Assembly (NCBI RefSeq): GCF_003173355.1
Contig: NZ_QGMY01000002.1
Span: 496,001-560,000, forward strand
Direction of reading: 5' to 3'
DNA from: Methanospirillum lacunae
GTDB taxonomy: Archaea > Halobacteriota > Methanomicrobia > Methanomicrobiales > Methanospirillaceae
DNA length: 64,000 nucleotides
The position numbers and the translations under genes were made by a program. Below the pieces are notes generated by a model that was not told the DNA's origin, did no database searches, and saw only the letters and a list, made by a program, of their open reading frames with translations. Shown here one piece after another: positions 62,515-64,000 of this stretch; positions within the stretch are counted from its first letter, which is position 1, and each line of letters opens with the position of its first letter.

Positions 62515-63801
62515 ATGAAGGTTCTCGTTGTCGGGAGCGGAGGCAGAGAGCATGCTATAGCACAGGCTCTCTCAAAAGGCCAGGATATTGTTGTCTACGC
62601 AGCAATGACACGCATCAATCCGGGCATCGCTGCCCTGTCACAGGAGTATATTATCACAAGGGAGACAGCTTCCCGGGAGATTACAGACTTCTGTACCAGA
62701 AACCAGATTGGGTATGCGTTTATCGGTCCAGAAGTTCCTCTAGAGGCCGGGGTTGTCGACTCCTTAATTTCAGCAGGAGTACTCTGTGTTGGTCCGAAAA
62801 AGATGGCAGCACAGATAGAGACAGATAAAGCCTTCTGCAGGAACCTGATGAAACAATATAACATTCCGGGTTTACCTGGATATCATATATTTCAAGGTCC
62901 CGATGAAGCGATAACCTTCCTGAAGACCACATCATCTGATTTTGCAATTAAACCGATCGGACTTACCGGAGGAAAAGGAGTCAGGATCATGGGTGAGCAT
63001 GTTGATCAGGATGGCGCTTGTGAGTACATTCGTGAAATAAATGGCGGCGTAGTTATTGAGGAACGTCTGATCGGTGAGGAGTTCACTCTTCAGGCATTTG
63101 TAGATGGGAAAAACCTGGTCCCTATGCCTCTGGTTCAGGATCATAAGAGAGCCTTCGAAGGTGATACCGGACCAAATACCGGCGGTATGGGATCATATAC
63201 TCTTCCAGATCACCGGATGCCATTCATCACCGATGATGAATATGATCAGGCCCTAGCGATCATGAAAAAGGTTGTAGCTGCCCTTGAAACTGAGGGATAT
63301 CCGTATGTTGGAATCCTCTATGGTCAGTTTATGAATACTGCCCGTGGTCCGATGGTTATCGAGTTTAATGCAAGATTTGGAGACCCTGAAGCAATGAATG
63401 TCCTTAGCCTTTTAAGTTCAGACATCGGAGATGTGATCCGGGGAGTTACAACAGGGACCCTTGATAAGATCAGAATTTCCTTTGAAAACAAGGCCACGGT
63501 TTGCAAATATATTGTTCCTGACGGGTACCCTGATAATCCTCATGCCGGCAATCTCATAATACCCGGGGATGGAGGACCTGCACTGCTGTATTATGCATCA
63601 GTTGTCAGGGAAGGAGATCACCTGATTACGCAGTCATCACGAACCATGGCGTATGTTGGTATTGGTGATACCCTGGAAGAGGCTGAGAAGATAGCAGAAG
63701 CCGCAGCAGCATCGGTCCAGGGACCTGTTCGTCACCGCCGTGATGTGGGAACCATGGATGTCCTTAAAAAGAGGATAGATCACATGCAGGAGATTAGATG
63801 A
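62515..63801 (+). CDS. purD: Phosphoribosylamine-glycine ligase
   Basis: 428 residues. '[18 protein letters not shown]' start, ATP-grasp parts '[19 protein letters not shown]' and '[17 protein letters not shown]', and the GARS signature '[18 protein letters not shown]'. It is step 2 of purine synthesis. The family starts at MKVLVVG, so ATG 62515 is preferred over ATG 62479. The stop overlaps the argF start in an ATGA. Confidence 0.95.
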   Translation: MKVLVVGSGGREHAIAQALSKGQDIVVYAAMTRINPGIAALSQEYIITRETASREITDFCTRNQIGYAFIGPEVPLEAGVVDSLISAGVLCVGPKKMAAQIETDKAFCRNLMKQYNIPGLPGYHIFQGPDEAITFLKTTSSDFAIKPIGLTGGKGVRIMGEHVDQDGACEYIREINGGVVIEERLIGEEFTLQAFVDGKNLVPMPLVQDHKRAFEGDTGPNTGGMGSYTLPDHRMPFITDDEYDQALAIMKKVVAALETEGYPYVGILYGQFMNTARGPMVIEFNARFGDPEAMNVLSLLSSDIGDVIRGVTTGTLDKIRISFENKATVCKYIVPDGYPDNPHAGNLIIPGDGGPALLYYASVVREGDHLITQSSRTMAYVGIGDTLEEAEKIAEAAAASVQGPVRHRRDVGTMDVLKKRIDHMQEIR

Positions 63802-64000
63802 AAAAAGATTTTGTCTCGATTCTTGATATTTCACGTGACGAACTTGGCGAATTGATCGCAACGTCCCGCAGACTCAAAGAAGAGAGACGGGTCGGGGTTT
63901 TTCCTCCTCATCTTTCACAGAAGACTCTTGGCATGATCTTTGAAAAATCATCAACCAGAACAAGGATCTCGTTTGAAGTGGGCATGTATGAGCTGGGTGG
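63798..64000 (+). CDS. argF: Ornithine carbamoyltransferase, N-terminal part (runs off the right edge)
   Basis: 67 complete codons. '[17 protein letters not shown]' and the carbamoyl-phosphate loop '[16 protein letters not shown]' (S-x-R-T-R) identify ornithine carbamoyltransferase rather than the aspartate enzyme. It makes citrulline for arginine synthesis. Overlap with purD suggests co-expression. Confidence 0.93.
   Translation, partial: MKKDFVSILDISRDELGELIATSRRLKEERRVGVFPPHLSQKTLGMIFEKSSTRTRISFEVGMYELG

Overview
The window is archaeal and comes from a hydrogen/formate-type methanogen of the order Methanomicrobiales, most likely Methanospirillum or a close relative. This rests on three methanogenesis marker proteins (Mmp2, Mmp4/MtxX, Mmp14), the archaeal information-processing set (SecE-NusG-L11-L1-L10-L12, HMf-type histone, RFC large subunit, DnaG, PAN ATPase), archaeal lipid genes (tetraether synthase, CDP-archaeol synthase) and many secreted Ser/Thr-rich proteins, some with dockerin-like ends. 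No rRNA, CRISPR array, intact insertion sequence or phage module is visible. One tRNA gene, tRNA-Thr(CGU), is present.

Layout. 1-10 kb: an acetyltransferase end, a DUF2156 protein, a secreted dockerin protein, an HI0933-type flavoprotein, the PAN-like proteasomal ATPase, a lone ABC ATPase, an AlkD-type glycosylase and a large TPR protein. 10-13 kb: a QueG-like Fe-S protein and a small redox cluster (HxlR regulator diverging from tautomerase, FMN reductase and Fe-S nitroreductase). 13.5-19 kb: a core block, dtdA-ftsZ-secE-nusG then L11-L1-L10-L12, with candidate leader and coding hairpins. 19-26 kb: a polytopic membrane protein, archaemetzincin/UPF0146, rfcL, Mmp2-Mmp4 and histone. 26-30 kb: MAT-hisG-hisA-hisB on the minus strand. 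30-32 kb: a thiol-redox operon (glutaredoxin, ferredoxin-thioredoxin reductase fused to rubredoxin, thioredoxin-like protein), possibly with a histidine kinase. 33-36 kb: Mmp14 and small genes.

36.6-43.8 kb is an accessory surface block: sensor kinase, a papain-like dockerin protein whose catalytic Cys is Gly, an overlapping cohesin-like secreted protein, a membrane-anchored surface protein, a TPR protein and a response regulator. Together they look like a small cohesin-dockerin surface system. 43.8-49.5 kb is sparse and accessory: a UPF0324 permease, a decayed secreted-protein gene, and a same-strand trio made of a GNAT/YoaP acetyltransferase, a 45-residue Cys-containing peptide that resembles a ribosomal-peptide precursor, and a Bcr/CflA-type exporter. 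The block ends at tRNA-Thr.

49.6-64 kb returns to core metabolism: DUF3467, a Cas4-like protein, the Sua5/ACT/nucleotidyltransferase operon, DedA, a universal stress protein, DUF4349 lipoprotein, pyrC, DnaG, an ATP-grasp ligase, tes and carS (divergent lipid genes sharing one TATA element), pyrE, purD and the start of argF.

Many start sites were moved inward from the longest open frame on the basis of Shine-Dalgarno spacing, ATGA overlaps or family N-termini. Two genes, the ACT-domain protein at 52.7 kb and carS at 61.2 kb, have a good Shine-Dalgarno sequence but no canonical start codon where the family requires one.
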